From positions 5,559,528-5,623,527 of the forward strand of contig NC_045140.1 of assembly GCF_008831285.2 (NCBI RefSeq): a DNA stretch of 64,000 nucleotides, given 5' to 3'. Of this stretch, positions 11,716 to 24,900 are shown in pieces. The stretch's first letter is position 1. Each line of letters begins with the position of its first letter. A program made the translations under genes and the position numbers. The DNA comes from Nymphaea colorata. Lineage: Eukaryota > Streptophyta > Magnoliopsida > Nymphaeales > Nymphaeaceae. Below the pieces are notes generated by a model. It saw only the letters and a program-made list of their open reading frames with translations. It had not been told where the DNA came from and searched no databases.

Positions 11716-12543
11716 ATGGAGGTACGCATAGAACTCTTTCGCAGCTCTTTCTCTCTTTCTCTCTCTGTGTCACTGACTGTGTTTGTTCTCAGGACATTCA
11801 CATGCATCAGTTTCCGGCGTTCGGCGATTGGGACATGAACGGCAACATGCCCATCACTCAGTACTTCGAGTCGGCCAGACAGGCCGGCCTTCAACGGAAG
11901 CTCCCCGCCGATGAGCCTGTTTGGGACCTCTATGCCCCTGTCCCCACCATCTACCGTTTCAAGGTAAACTCCATTTGTTTTTCTTCTTCCCCCCGCCACC
12001 GCTTCCATGCTTTTGCTTCAAACTCGTTTTCTCGATCTCCTCCTTAAGACGTGCTGAGCATACTCCGCCGGAAAGATCTTATCTCTTAGCTCCCACGGTT
12101 CTGGGAATGGTTTGGTCTGAGCCGCTGTTGTCTGGGTTTTTTTTTTCTTTTTTTTTCCCGGCCGTGTGACAGGGGAGCGGAAGGGTGAAGCGGGTGCAGA
12201 ACGTTACGGAGACGTGGAAGCAGGGGCGAGTCTGCCACGTTGCGACGAGCCCGATTCCGGCGCCGGTGAGGGCTCCGAAAGCCGTCGACGAAGATCTTTA
12301 CAAGATTCCCTCTGAGCTTCTCCGCAAAAACCGTCGTCGGCGGGTACGGTCTACCCTCTCCCTCTATCCTCTTCTGCGGAGTACTTCATTCTGTCATAGC
12401 CATCATCATATCATAACTCTCGCATGGCATGCTAATGATGTTGATGACGTTGACGAATGATGATGATGTTGTCGTGGCACATGCAGCTCAAGCTCCTGAG
12501 CTTCATCTCCTCCATGTTTCGACGCCGCCGCATATGCTATTGA
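11716..12543 (+). CDS. NOI/RIN4-like small protein
   Basis: Four coding exons are inferred from GT–AG boundaries with frame kept: 11716–11721, 11793–11963, 12173–12343 and 12487–12543, giving about 134 aa. The first exon encodes only Met-Glu. The second has the NOI signature near residues 8–33: FPAFGDWD, then PITQYFESARQAG. RIN4, the best-known family member, is a membrane-bound immune regulator attacked by bacterial effectors; single-NOI proteins are far less studied. The tail is basic (KNRRRR, then MFRRRRICY), with a single Cys next to the end that could be acylated, which is inference. The PITQYFESARQAG spelling fits a plant subfamily of short NOI proteins. Function beyond family membership is not shown. 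Confidence 0.82.
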
Positions 12544-12933
12544 AGAGCGATGGCTTCCCTCCCGTCCATGATCCATGCATGATGACGATGATGGTGTTTT
12601 CATCTCGTGCCATACGTAGAAGACTACATATTGCATGTATTTATCGTATGCTGGTCGGCTGTATACTTATTGATCAGTTCGCAAGCTTGCTTTGAAGTCT
12701 TTCTCTCTCTAGATATCTGTGTGGTTTTGTGTGGTGGATGATGATGTTGGTAGGAGTGGGATTCCCCCTACGTACGCCTTCCTTTTCGCAGAAGCATTTA
12801 AGAAAAGGAATGGAGGATGATGATGCTAGAAGTGCGATTCCACCTCTGTCTGCTTTCTTCGTTCAAGAAGAATATATCAGGCGAAAGAATGTAATACAAA
12901 AACAAGCTTGAAATTATGTTTAATGGTTTTTTT

Positions 12934-12971
<38 letters not shown>

Positions 12972-13249
12972 CTTCGATTGATTTTTGATGTGGAGTTGAT
13001 ATGATTATTATGTTGCTCGTCTTTCTCTTTTGAGAATGGAATTGGAAGGGCCAGATGCGGTCGTTTTTCGAAAAAGGAGGCCGGTGGTTGTCTTGCAAAA
13101 GAAGAGAGAAAAGCGTGAGAGACTTTAGTTTGGCTTTGAACAAGCCGAGGGGGGAAGGAAAGAAAGGGAAGATGGCTAAAGTAATGGTTTTTGAAGCCTG
13201 CCTTTTTTGAGTTTGCTGTTCCGTTTGCACGTGGTTTGGATATTGGCCA

Positions 13250-13284
<35 letters not shown>

Positions 13285-14189
13285 GTTTTTTTTTTTGGCT
13301 TAAAAGGAGAAAAGCACAGGAACTTGATCATTGTATATAAATAAAGTAGCAACAACGAGCTCAATTTATGGCAAACTAATAGTTTATGACTATATATATT
13401 TAAACGAGTTTGTCGAACTTTAATTGAGTCGACCATCACACTCAACTGTAGAGTCAAACTCGAGTTGCTTCTATTGAGATATGTTGGAGCAGCTCGAGGT
13501 TTCATTAGTTGATTAGAAATCGAATTACTTCTTGTTGCCCTGCCCCGTAGGCTTTAGAAAGTTTAGAGATGAAAAGTGATCAGATTGGGTTAAATTGCCT
13601 TGTGATACCCAAAACAAGTTTCTCGGTTTTTATCTAGAGAAGTGGTAGCGCGAGAAAGTAGCCCACCTCTTAAAGGGACTCATGTTTGAATTTTTGAACT
13701 CACCAAGGGAAGGGCACCGAGGTGGAAAGGGGGAGGCAGTGGGATTCGGTGAAATAAACTACTCATCCTTAATAAAATAAATGAAGTTTCTTTATTTTGG
13801 AGATATAAAGCTGCTTCTAATAAGAGAGAGTGAAAAGCATTACACATTTATAATTTGCAGTTTTAGAAAAATAATGTAACATTCATGATAATTGAACACA
13901 TTATAAAAAAAATAATGCCCAATAAAAATCAAACTGATGATCAGTTTCAAAATCCAACAAGCCTAGACTAGGCCTCTCATGCCAGTTGAGTTATTGACTC
14001 TAACCCAACTCAATTGCATCAAGCTCGTTCGTTGACTCGTTTAAGCTTAAATAACTAGTAAGATTCATTGTGAGTCACTTCATGCTTCCTGTTTCGGAAA
14101 CCAGGTCCATTAATTAGTATGATATTTAATTGCTTCATCGTACGTAATATTTAAAAAACAACGTCAAAACGATTTTCCTATCAATAAAT

Positions 14190-14250
<61 letters not shown>

Positions 14251-14769
14251 CAATGTTTATGTTATTTTTTAAATGTATGAGTTATATAACATGTAGTTGA
14301 TGATGAACAATGAACAGCAAGCTAATTGGCATAATAAATTCGATATCCTGGGGATTTAGTTTGTTTAATCGACCAACTATGAAATTTGACAAATAGAATA
14401 TAATAATCTCAAAAAGAAAAAAGTCAGATCATTTGATGCAGTACCTCAAGCGCGCAGTTCAGAGTCCAAAAATGGTGTTTTCTGTAGACTTTCCTCTCTG
14501 CGCATACTACCATTCCATTGAAAACAGAATTGACCAATGCTTAGGTCATCCATGTGCATGCAAATGAGCAATAAATGCGTGCGTCCGTTCGTGCTCTGTG
14601 TGTGTGAGCGAGCACCCTTGCTTGTACATTGTTTTCTGCCTGAGATACAGTTTCAAATCTAATCACATTATGCTGTCACATCCAAATCTGTTTGTTTTTT
14701 CACCAAGGTTGTTGGGGAGGTTTTTTTTTTTACCAAAGCTGCTCGGGTGACGAGTAAAAGATATGTTTT
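12544..14769. other. Intergenic with TC tracts and MITE fragment
   Basis: It starts with the 3' flank of the NOI-like gene. Pure TC runs occur at 12938–12966 and 13253–13281, and an AT run at 14192–14245. A fragment of the GAGCTCG hAT family (GAGTTTGTCGAACTTTAATT and similar words) lies at about 13385–13512. No gene is seen. Confidence 0.6.
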
Positions 14770-15200
14770 TAGGAGTGAACACGAGCCCCGTTCAGCCTAA
14801 GTTCAATCAGCTTGAGCTCGGTGCGACCAATGAAACTTCGAGCTTGACTCGGTAGTTACGTGTTGAATTCGGGCTGGACTCAATTAAAGCTCGACAAACT
14901 CATTTGAATAGAATTGATATTCATCGTTACGTGTTGAGCTCGAGCTCGATTCGATTAAGTGTCGACAAACTCGTAAATTCGTTTGAATATATCGACTTGA
15001 TTAAGACTCGACAAACTCGATTAAGGATCGAGCTCGACTCTGTAGTTAAGAGTTGAACTCGAACTCAACTCAATTATTTGAATGAGTCGACTCATGAACT
15101 CGAGCTCGACTCGTTAAGCAAATGATTTGGCTCGAGCTCGTTCACGAGCCAAGCTTTAATGAGTCAAGCTCGAGTAGCTGGACCCACTGTTCACCCTTTA
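14770..15200 (+). mobile_element. hAT-type MITE, GAGCTCG family
   Basis: The left terminus is TAGGAGTGAACA and the right is TGTTCACCCTTTA, both slightly changed from the copy at 6130–6645. The flanking octamers TATGTTTT (14762–14769) and GATGTTTC (15201–15208) agree at 6 of 8 positions, which suits an older insertion. The 431-bp interior carries the same CTCGACAAACTCATTTGAAT and GAGCTCGAGCTCG words and no coding frame. Confidence 0.78.
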
Positions 15201-15208
15201 GATGTTTC

Positions 15209-16889
15209 CCATTATAGCTATATTTTCGAAAAAATTTAATACGGTTTATGTAGAAATTTTGAAAAATATTACTCAGCCTCCATACAAATTTTGAAAATAC
15301 TACTTGGCCCTCCCAACAAAAAAACTGCCCCTATGTTTGTGTATGTCTGTGTATAGAATTTGTCGATTTCTCTTTCCTCTAGCCTCCCACAGCATACCAA
15401 TTCAATGCATTGCATTGTGATTAGAAAGAGCAAGATGGCTAGAAGATTTCAGCTCTTACATATTCGCACACACATTTGAACACATGTTTGTGTTTGAATC
15501 TATGAATATCAACCAGATGAGCTAACAGCACAAATGTATCTAGACTGATTTATTAACTACTTGGGCAGGTTTCAATTCATTAGAAGTATCGAGTTTGTGA
15601 TGCCAAATTTGAATAGTTGATGGTCATGAAAATGGAGGTGATTAAAAAGAGGCAACAAAATGATACAAGATTCAACTTTAACTTACAAAAATATTTTGGT
15701 AACCCTATGGCAGTATAGTGCTCAAATAACTTTCAAGCTCATATAGGAAATCATACATAGGAACAGCATCATTACTAGTGAAGCAACGTATAATGTGCAG
15801 TTGTCACATAGATTCCTTGTTATAGGGGAAAAGGTGTGATCAAAAGCCAACATCTTTTCCTTAGAAACCTTTTGACTAAGTGGGTAGCCAAGAAAGACAC
15901 ATTCTGCATTTCACTAATAAATCATTTTGAAACTTGTAAACGGCGATTTAACAAAAAGAACCTGATTGTTCCCTTGTGTCGTGTCTGTACAGTCGTCCTG
16001 TCGGCCCGTGACACTGATAATGCAAACTTATAGAAGGGCTTCATGTGGAGTTTTCCCATTCAAAAGCCAGTGTTTGTCTAAAACTGAGCAAGATCAATTA
16101 CATTAGATAATAGGTGCCATTAGGTATACCTAACTTTGGGGAGAGTCAAAGAGCATTGAGGTGAGGACATGCACTAAGGTTTAATGTGACCTGTGTGGGC
16201 GCCACGGACTTTCTCGGGCTTAGTACTTAATGTGGTCATGTCCTCAAGCTACGTTTATGTAGGTGGGGTTGCAAGTGGTTCGAATCTGGTTTGATGATTT
16301 TGTCTGTGTCTTGTGTACCTAATCCGATTTTGGACTGACCTATTGTGCATTTTGTAATCAAATCAACTTTGGCTTGTATCTATTTTTTCTCATTAGAAAG
16401 CGGTCGGGGCGCGCTCGAGTAGTGAAGTCCAGTGGCGGAGCCAGAAATTTTTGGTCGAGAAGCACCGTTTCAGAAATTTTCATTTCTTAAGAAACACCGG
16501 TCCTTATAAATAAGTAAATATTTGAAAGCATCTATGTCAAAATAAAGAAAGATCATGGGACAGGTGCAGGCAACTGCCCACACAAGCGAAGTATATATTC
16601 TGAATAATGTCCAACACTGGTAAGACAATGTGGTGCACCATCCAAGAATTTCACGCATGGGATTTTATGAACTAATCAAATCTAGTTTGAGGATTGTTGT
16701 ACTGGATTTGCTTTGGATCCAACCTTCAACAAATTTGGGAGTACCGAATATAGATTGTTTTTGTCGCCGTGCTGCAGTAAAGAGAATAAGTTGGCAAACT
16801 TTTTGTAAAACTGAAAGTCAGTGAAAACATGACATGAAAATATATGCTTTATGAGTTGATAACTCCGATTGCCTCAATCGAGAACTTTA
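15209..16889. other. Intergenic, mostly unrecognised
   Basis: A CAGTGGCGGAGCCAG terminus typical of the small hAT family seen at 10589 occurs at 16430, but its partner end was not found, so only a fragment is likely. A 10-bp inverted pair (TGAGGACATG at 16162, CATGTCCTCA at 16237) is present. No gene is supported. Confidence 0.5.
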
Positions 16890-17109
16890 GGCAGCGTTTG
16901 GATGACACCCTCATCTAACCCGGTTTTCTAAGACCATGGTTTTATGAAAACCAAGTTTTTTTAACGAGTTTTACAAAAAGTTGAGTTGTTTGTTTTACAA
17001 AACCAAGTTTCATCAAAATTGGGTTTTCTTCAAACCCAGTTTTCAAGGCACCTAAAAAAACCTGATTTATCTAGATATTCTGGATTTTGAAGTGTCATTC
17101 AAGTGCCCC
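16890..17109. mobile_element. MITE with GGCAGCGTTTGGATGACA ends
   Basis: The left end GGCAGCGTTTGGATGACAC and the right end, read in reverse complement as GGGGCACTTGAATGACAC, form an imperfect inverted pair. TA dinucleotides adjoin both ends (16888–16889 and 17110–17111). The interior is GGTTTT/AAAACC-rich and can fold back on itself. The superfamily is unclear (Tc1/mariner or PIF/Harbinger would both fit short TA-containing target sites). Confidence 0.5.
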
Positions 17110-17111
17110 TA

Positions 17112-18982
17112 AAGGTTTCAGGGAGCCAGCTTAAGTGTGAGCTTGATGCTCAATTTAACTTTCACATTCATGGTGTCTGATAATTTATTAAAGGTAGTAG
17201 AGCATGACGAGAAACATTAAAAACATAGACTAATGAGTTGATGTATGATATATGATTCCAAGGTAGCAGGCCCGGTATTCGTTGAAAGACCTAATGTGAA
17301 AACCTTGGCTTTCTGACAGTCATAATCTCAATCAATTACATCCCAGTGTTTGGTGTTTTCAATTTGAAAGTTGACAGCATCTACAGTACTGCTTTTTTGT
17401 ATCGAGTTCAAGTAATTATTTGGAGTTGGTACATTCTGATTTGAATGAATCCGTATGCGAGTCTGAATCTGTTCGATCCAGTCAACGCACAGGTAGGGGC
17501 TGTATAAGAGCCGTTAGCTTGAGCTCAACCCAGCTCAGATCTTGCTCGGCTCGAACTCGAGTCAAGTTCAACAAGGTCTGCTCGAGATTGACTCGATAGA
17601 CCGAGTCGTGGGTGGCTCGAGCTCCACTCATTTAAGCTCATTTGCCAACTCCCCATTTGGCCATATCTCTTTTCTTAGTTTTAAGTTTGAAAATTGAGCA
17701 AAGCAAATACAACTTAGATTAAACGAGCTTACTCGAGTTTAATTGAGTTGAGTTTGATATCAATTGTGTTAAGCTCGACTTGTTTTGATTCATTTAACTA
17801 ACTAATCGAGTTAAAGTTGAGCTTAACCGAGCGAGTTTGAGTCAAGCTGGAGTGGGCTCGACTACAGTTAGATTAGATTGAGGAAAAATAAAACTGAATC
17901 TAGTAGGATTACATGCCTAACGTTAGTTGCTGTACTTTGGCCTGACGATATCCGTGGGATGTCTACAAACCGGAGTGAATTTGCAGCAGGGGCTATTATT
18001 TCATTATTGTTTATATTTTGGATTTTGATTTAGTTCAAACTTGAACCAACCAGAATCCGATCACAGAATGAAGTGGATTTAACCAGGCATCTGATCCAAC
18101 AGACCTTGTTTGAACATACATAAATGAAAATAAATTTGTCCATGAAATTGGTTTGAATCATTGAAGTTTACTTGCATTGGTTGTCGGATTTAGAGCAAGA
18201 AATTGAAATCCAATTTGAGTGACAATTGAATATCAGATCCGGAGTTGTATTCCACTTGAAAGCTGCCAAATTGATGCTAATATTTGTCGTTCAAGTCCCC
18301 TCAATAAGAAAGCGGTACACCACGAAACCTTGACGATGAAGTTGATACAAAGTAAGAATCGAATAACTTCTTTCTCTCTCTCTCAATGTAGAGCAAAATG
18401 TTTAAAAGACAGATTTAAATATAAAAAAATGTAGTTTTATTTGTTGAAATTAGTTTTATACTTCACTAAACTAAGATTCAAAGTGTAAAAATTGAGAAGA
18501 AAGTGCTTGAGTTTGGTTTATGCTTGAGTTTCTGAATCCCAACCTGATACTATGGATATCATGAATTGATTCAGTTTACTAAATAGTTTATATCGCCTAG
18601 TTTCGAAGATCGACCATCAATTATACCATCAGTTATATTATTAGTTAGAGAGTAAGATTTCAGTGAGACTGACGAATTTGCATATACACAAATCCGGTCC
18701 ACAGGCTCCATTTAGGCATCTAATGCAGCCTAGACCACAACTGCTCACTGAACTGGACGGAGGTGAGCTTTACCGAGGACAACCAGCAGGGACTGGGTGC
18801 AGAGTCTCCTGACCCACCAGGCCCAGGTGCGCGAGCCCACCCCTCCTCGGTTCACTCCTTCCTCTGCCACCAAAACGAAATCCAAAACGCCATTGAAAAT
18901 GTGAAGAAGAAGAGTCGAAGCAGGGTCACCACCAGCCGCCCTGTTCCTTATCCGGGTCGGACTTCGACGAGTTCCGGCGACT
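17112..18982. other. Intergenic and 5' flank of PheRS gene
   Basis: A diverged GAGCTCG-family fragment lies at about 17500–17875 without clear termini. The segment 18700–18982 is GC-richer and is the likely promoter and leader of the synthetase gene; no clear TATA box was found. The open frame at 18763–19011 is out of frame with the synthetase and is not called. Confidence 0.5.
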
Positions 18983-21900
18983 ATGTCGCTCGCTCATTCC
19001 ATTCTCTGTAAACCCATCTTCTTCGCCAAGCCATCCTCCCTCTTCCTCTTCAACAAGCGCAGTCATGCCTTCCCCTTCTCCTCCTCATCCCTCTCTGCGA
19101 GCAAAGGTCACCGCAACAAAGCTACGGCGACGGTGGTCTCCCTCCTGGAGGTTGGTGGTGTCAAAATTGAGAAAAGTGGTAAGTGCCCACTTCGCTGAAC
19201 GTGTCCCTTCGTGGAATTCTTTTGTAGTTTCTGGGTTATTTGCTTCGAAGTTTTTGATGACGGGTTTTAGTTCGTTCGTTGTAGATGTGGTGAGAGAGGA
19301 CGATCCGGGAAACAACGTCCCCGACACCATATTCTCGAAGATCGGGTTGCAGCTGCACCGGAGGGACACGCACCCGATTGGGATACTGAAGAATGCGATT
19401 TTCGATTACTTCGACTCTAATTACCCGTCTCGTTTTGTTAAGTTTGATGATCTCTGCCCCATTGTTTCAGTCAAGCAGGTCGAGCGTTCTTTCTTTCTTC
19501 TTCTGATCTTTCTTCCGTTTCATTGTTACTGTGACTGCCTAGGAAGGCAACTTTTGTTTCTCTGGTGGCTTTGATGCAAGTGGGTATTTTCGGCTTTCGA
19601 AACTGAAGGGTCTTACTTTTTGCTTCTTGAGCCAGTAGGGGACTTCTTGGTATGTTTTGACCTCTTTGAGAAGTATAGGAGATAGCCCATTGATGGCTGG
19701 AGAAATAATGCTTAGTCGCAGTTGGTTTCCTTAAGGCTAGTTCTGTTCATTCAATTTTTTGCCAGAATCTAGGATCAGTTGGGGTCCTAATTTATTGTCA
19801 GTATCGAACTTGTTCTGGTGCTCTGACTAGGTAAGAAGTGGGTCGGATGTGCGTTTAAGCTTTGAGGTGTAGCCTGCTGGTGTTGGATGGCATGCGTGAG
19901 AAGTTCGAAGCTGACCATTTAGGAGGGAAATATTCTAGACAATAACATTCAAGATGGTGTTTTCGGGACATAGAGACTATATGACCTCTAGCAAGCAAGA
20001 AGCAGAAGCAGACTTAGGATGACATATGTACACAAGATACACCTAACTGAAAGGTTAAGGACATTAGCCACCAAGACATTTAAGATATTATTTACAAAAT
20101 GATGTGGACAGATCCAGGTAGTGCTATAGCCTATAGGTATTCGAATGAAAAGCTCAGAGGTCAATTTAAGTTGATATTTCATGCAACACATATATTTAAG
20201 TTGATATCTGTTCATCAAATTGACATGTACATTATTATGAAATCTATTATGTAGTGTGGAAAAGTTTGTTGTTAGGATCTTCCCTTACCACGTTTTCTAT
20301 TTCATTAACCAAAATTTTTCTCAAGATCTGTTTTACTTGACCTTCATAGGTGCCACTAATAATAGAAACAGTAGTTTCTTGGCATAATGTTATGCTTAAC
20401 AATTCTGTTCTATTCATTGTTTTTTCTCAGCCATATAAACCTTAAAATACTTAGTATTTATTAAGTGTTTTAGCTGTCCTAAAAATAGTCTAAAAGGTTA
20501 ATTGGGAAAAGTTATCTGTATGTGGTCTTTAACTGTCAAAGCCAATACTTTCATCAAGATTTAACCAATGCAAGCTTGTTCATCATATACATGTAAAGCA
20601 TGCCTTTTGTATTATCTGCTCATGTGTTGGATTCATTTTAGATGCAAGGCCTCAGTGGATAGTCTATTGGTATGAGTTTGGCTTAGAGAATGTATTGCAG
20701 TACATTTACATTTTATCAACATTTTTTTTTTAAATCAAAGAATAATAGGTTTTGTGCCCCGATGTTCTTGTGTTATAATGCTCCTGTTCTGTAAAGTGAC
20801 AGCAAATTACATACTTTGAGTGAATGCTGATGATGGATCCTCCTTTTTGCTTGTTCAATGCCTACATTCTTTTAGGAGTTTCAATGTTTATGGAGAAGGA
20901 TTTGTTTCTTAATATATTCATTATCAATTTGACCTAATGTTCTGCAGAATTTTGATGATGTACTGGTTCCTCCTGATCATGTCAGCAGGAGCTACAATGA
21001 TACATACTATATAGATCCTCATACTGTCTTGAGGTGCCATACAAGTGCTCACCAAGCTGAGTTGCTTAGAAATGGGTACACTCACTTTCTTGTTACTGGA
21101 GATGTTTATCGCAGGGATTCAATTGACTCTACTCATTACCCTGTTTTCCACCAGGTACTAGTTCGTGCCACTTTTGGGTGGAGAAGTGGGTTATTGGTTT
21201 ATTTTATGATCTATCACCTGTTCTGCAGATGGAAGGAGTCCGTGTTTTCTCTCCAGGTGATTGGGCAGAATCTGGCTTGGATGGGACTAGCTATGCAGCA
21301 ATGGACTTAAAGAGGTGTCTTGAAGGTTTAGCACGCCATTTGTTTGGTATACCCTTTATCCATTTGACATTGTTTAGTGTTTTCTACCCCTATCTTAGTA
21401 TGACACATTTGCTTCATGGGCATCGCTAATTAATTCCTTTTCTTATTTTCAGGTGCTGTTGAAATGCGTTGGGTCGACACCTATTTTCCCTTCACGAATC
21501 CATCATTTGAGTTGGAGATATTTTTTCAGGTTTGAAATTAATGTTTTCTGATGCAAAAAATGTGATACCATCATACCAGATTTATGTTCCATAGAGATTG
21601 ATGAACACAGATTTGATTAGCACCTTAAAGCTTTCTATGTTCCTCTTATTATTTGGTAACAAACAGTATGGCCATGTGTTAACGACCGACTAACAAGCTG
21701 CTTACAAGAGCAAGGCACACATGGATAAAAACCTCAAAACTCACCCAGGCAGACCCTAATCCTGTAATCCTTGATTAGGGTTCTCTCCTCCCAGAGGAAA
21801 TGACCTTCAATTATCAGATGTCTCCCAATAAGACCTTCGACCGATTTATAGCCTTATTTGGGTCCGACCCAAATGGGTTCCAGTCCAAATCACATAACCG

Positions 21901-24900
21901 ATTACTAACAACCCCCCCTTGAAAACACCTTGACCTCAAGGTGTAGCGTGAGAAATGGATGCCAACATCAAAGGTTCCTTGCTTGCTTTCAGGTGGATTG
22001 CCAACTGTAAGGACTTGTCTCAGCGAGTCCGCACAGCGTATAGCTGAATTAATGGAATTTTCGTTCCATAGCTTCCCAATTTTGTCATATTTGAATAGCT
22101 GCAAGGGAAGCCTGCACTTCAGGTTAATGCAGAACATGAGTTTAGCTGTAGAAGAAAATCTAGAAGATGCTTCACACTTTTTAACAGGACCAATCTTGTC
22201 TTATGTCTCATCAACTTCATGAGACTCTCTGGCTGCTGTTTTAGAAAAATAAGTAGTTTGCTGAGTTGGCCATATCTTAGTGTGGATTTGGATATTTTAG
22301 TGACGTCTCCAATCCTCTGTGTTTTCTGGAATGGATACCAAGGGAGTCTCCTATACACTCTGTCGTTAAATTTGTCCTGCTATGAGTAACAATTTTGTTA
22401 AGAATTGAAGACAAGAAGGTAGCTGCCTTCCGATAACCACTCAATATAACATGGAAAGAGAGGACAAAGAGGCTTTTTTGACATGCCAATTTTCCTTCAA
22501 CATTTCCAACAGTGCCCCACCTTTTCAACTTGTATCAAGACATTTGTTGACATCACCGAGATGTCATCCATGCAAAAGTCAACTCCAAATTCAAACTGCA
22601 ACCAAGTTCCCTTAGGAAGAAAAACTGTATCTGGGTTGAAACTTTGTTTGGTAGAGCGTTAATCCATAATAACATCAATCTTAAAAGAAATCATTTTTCT
22701 ATTGTATGAGATGTATAAAAAAAAAATATAGTTGTATGGTCGAAGCTGGTTGTGCATCACTACTGCCAAGTGGCACACTTCTTCACACTCTTGGACACCA
22801 ACCCATCGCTCGTGATCATTAGATCGTGGGTCCATATCTCTATAGCTGAATGGAAACAGGGTGGCAATCCTCGTCCCTCTCCGAAACACCAGGGGTGTTG
22901 TATTCTTACAGATATCACTTATATCTTGTCCTAACAATGGCTGTTGAAAATTATTAGTCAAAAGCTTAGGCAGCTGATTGACAACATCAGCATACATTCG
23001 CCTGTTTTTCCATTTCTCTTGTGTAGCATTAAGAAAAAATCCAGCACCCACACCAAAGTGCCTGTTGTCTGTTTCTCCCTCCACATTTAGACCTCTTGGT
23101 GATGTATCTTGTGCAATTAATGCAACACCTTGATAGAATCTGCACGTTGAGCCTCGAACTTGATCATAAAGTTCATAGTCGAGCATGTGAGTCCATGCCA
23201 CCAGTAGAGCACGGGAAACTTTTGAGAGTCCGGAGGAGGGTAGTAGATATAAAAGGTCATAGAGCCGCTGAGGGTTGGGCTGAAGTGGCAGTACCTCTTG
23301 TTGTAAGTTGTAACCCCCACTTCCATGCATACCTAGATTTTTTTGTGATGGCGAGCTGAGTGCGGATAGGCCGATATCTAGTTTGTTATTACCCTCCTCC
23401 TAGCATTGTCGAAGTCTATCGTCTTTCGCAACAGCTACTGCATTGATGGCAAGCAGCCCTACTGAATTACTGGTGGAACAGGGGTATTATGCTGCAGATT
23501 GTTGGCGCCAAAATGACCTTGCACGGAAGTGTCTTTGCCGTTTGGATTGCCTTGCACTGCTGTATGATTAGACGTCTCTTTCATACGCACCTTCCATTGA
23601 TCTTTCCAACCTAGCCAATCTGCAACGTCCTCCCTCCTGCTGCCTTTAGAGTTCCTTCTTTTCTAGTTGTTGCATGTGTGCCATCATCGTCGGTATTTTC
23701 ATGGTTAAGTTCGCCAAATCACTCATCTCTAATCACACAATCCTTCCTCTTCATTTTGTCGGAATCATCTAGGGTTTTTCCCAAATACCCATAGGGGCAC
23801 CTCCTCTACTCCATCGCTTTGATGTGCCGTCATCTAGGGCACCATTTTTGGACCCTACATGCTTCGATGTCTGAGGAGCCCAACTCAAGTTTTCTAGCCT
23901 ATCTCCCTGTATTAAACTTTTATCCTCTTCATGGGAGACGGAGAGAATCCCATCGTGCCTATTTTCAGAGTAAACTACGATTGCTTGTTCTAGAGTTGAA
24001 ATCTCTCCATTCAGACCGACGATTGTTGTTCGACTGACCCCCATCTCATGACTCCTTCTCCTTGAGTTAGTAGCACCCCTTGCTCGCCTTGTTCCTTACC
24101 ATGTGTCCATAATATGTGGCCATGGGGGCTTTCACAGCTGGTCAACTAGTCCCTCGCACCAACCTTCTGCCTCTTCCTCTTGGCACTCCACCACCTGCAG
24201 GAACTGGTGTGCTAGACCTTTGGCCTCTGAACAGAGCATATCTTGGAATCCTCTGCCTAGAAGGGACCTAGATGTTGGCGTCACATTTCTTGTTTTCTAA
24301 TCCCCGCCAAATGATCCTCCTCCTCCTAATGTGCTGGGATGTTGATGAAGAATCGCTCGGTTTCTAGCCCACCTGCCTCTTGAATTTCTAGTGGTTTACA
24401 GGTGCCATATTTGTTGATATGGAGAGTAGTCATCTGTTTTGTCTGCCTCTCTTGAGAACTTGTCTCCAGCTTCAACACTCTTGCTGTCGTCTCTGATTTG
24501 GTGCTCGTTTACACGACCGATCGTCTGTTGTGGCATGACACAAAGTGGGGAAACAGTGTCTCCATCCTCCTACCTTCCTGAAAGAGCATCATTGGTCAGT
24601 TTCTTATCGAGAAACTCTTCAAGCATCAGATGCATCTGCCTATAGTCTGCTATTAGCGTCTCCCACATCTCGTTCACACCTTTTGTTGTTTGGTAACTCC
24701 TTGCTGATGAAATTTCCATCTTCTCCAATTGAGCATCTACAATGTTTGCTGACTGGACCGTCAGAACCGGCTCTGATACCATTTGTTAGCCACCAACTAA
24801 CAAGCTGCTTACAAGTGCAAGGCACACACGGATAAAAACCTCAAAGCTCACCCATGCAGACCCTAGGGTTCTCTTCTCCAAGAGAAAATATTCTTCAATT

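Noticed and set aside
11313-12008. 231-codon minus-strand frame over the NOI-like gene
   Set aside because: It is a shadow of the GC-rich promoter and first exons; its sequence resembles no family, whereas the plus strand gives a clear NOI motif.
16140-16320. GGTTCGAATC (B-box-like) in a possible SINE
   Set aside because: No convincing A box, tail or target duplication was found.
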